NCBI GenBank assembly: GCA_963933885.1
Contig: CAWVWF010000071.1
Span: 1 to 15,661, forward strand
Length of the DNA: 15,661 nucleotides
Direction: 5' to 3'
DNA from: CAWVWF01 sp963933885
GTDB taxonomy: Bacteria > Bacteroidota > Bacteroidia > Flavobacteriales_C > GCA-002722245
The position numbers and the translations under genes are program-made. The notes beneath the pieces are model-generated. The model was not told the origin of the DNA. It made no database searches and worked only from the letters and a program-made list of their open reading frames with translations. Position 1 is the stretch's first letter. Every line of letters begins with the position of its first letter. Shown piece by piece: positions 14,325 to 15,661 of this stretch.

Positions 14325-14495
14325 ATGAGAGAACTGAAAACTATAGACTAGTATAACAAGGCTCTTGAAAAGTTAATTAATCTAATGAACGTACCTATAG
14401 CATCTTCTGAAAGTAAAGAAGAGCTTTCTATTATTTTAGACGTTATTGATTCCTATAATGGAATGGGTTTTCTGAAAGTTAGCGTAGAGGAATAA
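14325..14495 (+). pseudogene. Remnant of a HigA-type antitoxin N-terminus
   Basis: From the ATG at 14325 the frame reads MRELKTID, a TAG at 14349-14351, then YNKALEKLINLMN, a short loop and ESKEELSIILDVIDSYN, and ends at TAA 14493-14495. This matches the N-terminal dimer region of HigA-type antitoxins (typical form: 'xxLKxIKxExDYxxALxRIxxLFDA ... GxPEGDELExLxxLVExYExxHYPI'). Here the central ID/stop/Y replaces E-x-D-Y, and the helix after the loop is clearly kept. The family's following helix-turn-helix domain is gone; only GMGFLKVSVEE remains after YN. No HigB-like toxin frame is visible upstream. It could be expressed as a 36-aa peptide from the ATG at 14385, but decay is the simpler reading. 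Confidence 0.5.
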
Positions 14496-14509
14496 TCAAT
14501 AAATAAAAT

Positions 14510-14561
14510 ATCTTAGACATAAAAAAAGGGACATTATTGTCCCTTTTTTTATGTCTAAGAT
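14510..14561. terminator. Bidirectional intrinsic terminator, perfect 24-bp hairpin
   Basis: Bases 14510-14533 are the exact reverse complement of 14538-14561, with a TTAT loop. The inner part is GGGACA/TGTCCC, flanked by A7 on one side and T7 on the other, so both strands give a GC-containing hairpin followed by a U-tract. It sits between convergent genes, the plus-strand SPOR-like gene and rlmF, and should stop transcription from both. The rlmF stop is 10 bases away. Confidence 0.92.
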
Positions 14562-14571
14562 TAATTGGTAA

Positions 14572-15456
14572 TTAAAACTTCCAGCAAATGATTCTACTAA
14601 CTTTGTTTCCTTGGCCCATTTCTATAATCCTTTTGTTCTTTACGCCAGCATCTCTAAGCGCTGAAATGATAGGTTTTACATTTACTTCTTTAGATACTAA
14701 AGATGAAAACCATTCTACATTATCAGAAAACCTTTTACTTTGGCGAATCATATTACATATGAATTTTTTCTCACCACCATCAGTAACCAATTCAGCTCCA
14801 GTACCACCGAAGTTTAGCTTTGGAGATTTTATTTTCACACCTTTTCCTAGGTTATTTACTTTCCTAAGAGTTCCTCGTTGAGCATCTTCCATGCTTGCAT
14901 GGAAAGGAGGGTTGCAAATAGATAACTGAATCTTTTCAGTTGATTCTACAATACCAAAAAAGGTATCACGAGAGTTTTTTTGTAGTCTTAATTCAATGTT
15001 CTTTAAATGAGCATTGTGATTTAGTATCTGCTGACAAGAGTGAATTGATTTTTCGTCAATGTCCGTAGCGATAAATTTCCATCCGTATTCTTGAGTTCCA
15101 ATTATTGGATATATTAAACTGGCTCCTGTTCCGATATCTAATACTGTTATTTTTGAACCAATTTGATTTGGCAATAATTCAGCAGCTATATGGTGTATAT
15201 AGTCAGCTCTTCCTGGTATTGGAGGAACTAAGTATTCGTGTGGGATATTCCAGGACTTAACGTTGTACTGTAGTGCTAGTAATGCTCTGTTTAAAGTTTT
15301 AACCCCTTTTGGATCAGCAAAATCAATAGATGTATCACCAAATTTATTTGGTTTTACATATTTCTTTAATGCTGGACAAGCTTTAATAAGAGCGTCAAAA
15401 TCGTAACGTCCTTGGTGTTTGTTCTTTGGGTGTGTTAAATTTTTCTTGTCAGCCAT
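14572..15456 (-). CDS. rlmF: 23S rRNA (adenine(1618)-N6)-methyltransferase RlmF
   Basis: RlmF (YbiN family) uses S-adenosylmethionine to methylate N6 of A1618 in 23S rRNA. The 294-aa product has the family's N-terminal segment (HPKNKHQGRYDFDALIKACP, then FGDTSIDFADPKGVKTLNRALL and WNIPHEYLVPPIPGRADYIH). It then has the Rossmann motif I DIGTG (107-111), acidic motif II TDID (131-134) and the N6-adenine catalytic NPPF (182-185). The FGGTGAEL segment (216-223) is also typical. Full length and apparently intact. The ATG at 15456 is two bases after the stop of the VF530 gene (TAAAAATG), so the two are cotranscribed and probably translationally coupled. The gene is terminated by the hairpin at 14510-14561. 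Confidence 0.95.
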   Translation of the reverse strand: MADKKNLTHPKNKHQGRYDFDALIKACPALKKYVKPNKFGDTSIDFADPKGVKTLNRALLALQYNVKSWNIPHEYLVPPIPGRADYIHHIAAELLPNQIGSKITVLDIGTGASLIYPIIGTQEYGWKFIATDIDEKSIHSCQQILNHNAHLKNIELRLQKNSRDTFFGIVESTEKIQLSICNPPFHASMEDAQRGTLRKVNNLGKGVKIKSPKLNFGGTGAELVTDGGEKKFICNMIRQSKRFSDNVEWFSSLVSKEVNVKPIISALRDAGVKNKRIIEMGQGNKVSRIICWKF

Positions 15457-15458
15457 TT

Positions 15459-15661
15459 TTAGTTTTTTATTGATTTCTTATATAAAAACTCAACTTCTTC
15501 ACGAGCCCAGTTTGTTCTTCTTAAAAATCGTAAGCTTGATTTAATAGAAGGGTTACTTGTAAAGCAATTGATCTTAACGCGTTTTCCTAATTCCTCCCAA
15601 CCGTATTCAGTTACCAAGTAATCTAGCATGCTAGATAGTGTAACCCCGTGTGTAGGATTAT
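15459..15661 (-). CDS. VF530 (DUF2132) family DNA-binding protein, 5' end missing
   Basis: The visible 66 residues read NPTHGVTLSSMLDYL, EYGWEELGKRVKINCF, NPSIKSSLRFLRRTNWAR and EEVEFLYKK, ending at a TAA (15459-15461). They match the small VF530/DUF2132 family almost from end to end (consensus 'NPLHGxTLxxxLxxLVxxYGWxxLxxxIxIxCFxxxPSxxSSLxFLRxTPWAR'). These proteins are about 75-90 residues long, fold as a compact helical unit and are described as DNA-binding; their cellular role is unknown. Only the first few codons should lie beyond the window edge. It stands two bases upstream of rlmF in the same direction. Confidence 0.88.
   Translation of the reverse strand, partial: NPTHGVTLSSMLDYLVTEYGWEELGKRVKINCFTSNPSIKSSLRFLRRTNWAREEVEFLYKKSIKN

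Noticed and set aside
79..14351. Amber (TAG) recoding, because three frames are each interrupted only by a TAG (79, 2440, 14349).
   Set aside because: Two of the three have also lost essential domains or segments, and the third lies between separate genes with their own leaders; chance is sufficient without tRNA evidence.
1..15661. tRNA or rRNA genes, CRISPR arrays, insertion sequences.
   Set aside because: No cloverleaf, rRNA segment, regular spaced repeats or transposase frame was seen on either strand.

Overview
The window looks like chromosomal DNA of a Bacteroidota bacterium, probably flavobacteria-like. It is AT-rich. Thirteen of the fifteen genes with a visible stop end in TAA, and Shine-Dalgarno sequences are mostly absent. 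A TAnnTTTG-type promoter element is present, and the core of the window is the Bat (Bacteroides aerotolerance) gene cluster in its Bacteroidota order.

Positions 1-435 hold no intact gene. A decayed reading frame (1-216, one in-frame TAG) resembles an HxlR-family winged-helix regulator. It is followed by a GC-rich hairpin (351-383).

Positions 436-13011, all on the minus strand, form one tightly packed run of twelve genes, read from right to left: moxR, a DUF58 protein, a BatD-like membrane protein, batA, batB, batC, batD, batE, an M23 (LytM) peptidase, two paralogous lipoproteins and a large unrecognised exported protein. Every junction overlaps or has a gap of 19 nt or less, so this is probably one operon of about 12.6 kb. 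The MoxR ATPase is expected to act on the membrane-anchored VWA proteins BatA and BatB. BatC, BatD, BatE and the BatD-like protein supply TPR, Ig-like and SH3 interaction surfaces in the periplasm. The promoter-distal genes add a wall hydrolase and two proteins that look like metallopeptidases without the zinc-binding motif.

Positions 13012-13383 are a divergent intergenic region with a 17-bp inverted repeat (one mismatch) near its two ends and a candidate moxR promoter. Positions 13384-14271 (plus strand) encode an exported protein with two SPOR-like halves joined by a charged linker. Positions 14272-14571 hold the remnant of a HigA-type antitoxin and a perfect 24-bp hairpin that serves as a bidirectional terminator. 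Positions 14572-15661 (minus strand) carry rlmF (23S rRNA m6A1618 methyltransferase) directly behind a VF530/DUF2132 gene whose start lies beyond the window.

The observations most worth a second look are the tandem pseudo-metallopeptidases appended to the Bat operon, the symmetric operator-like repeats upstream of moxR, and the two gene remnants that border the cluster.
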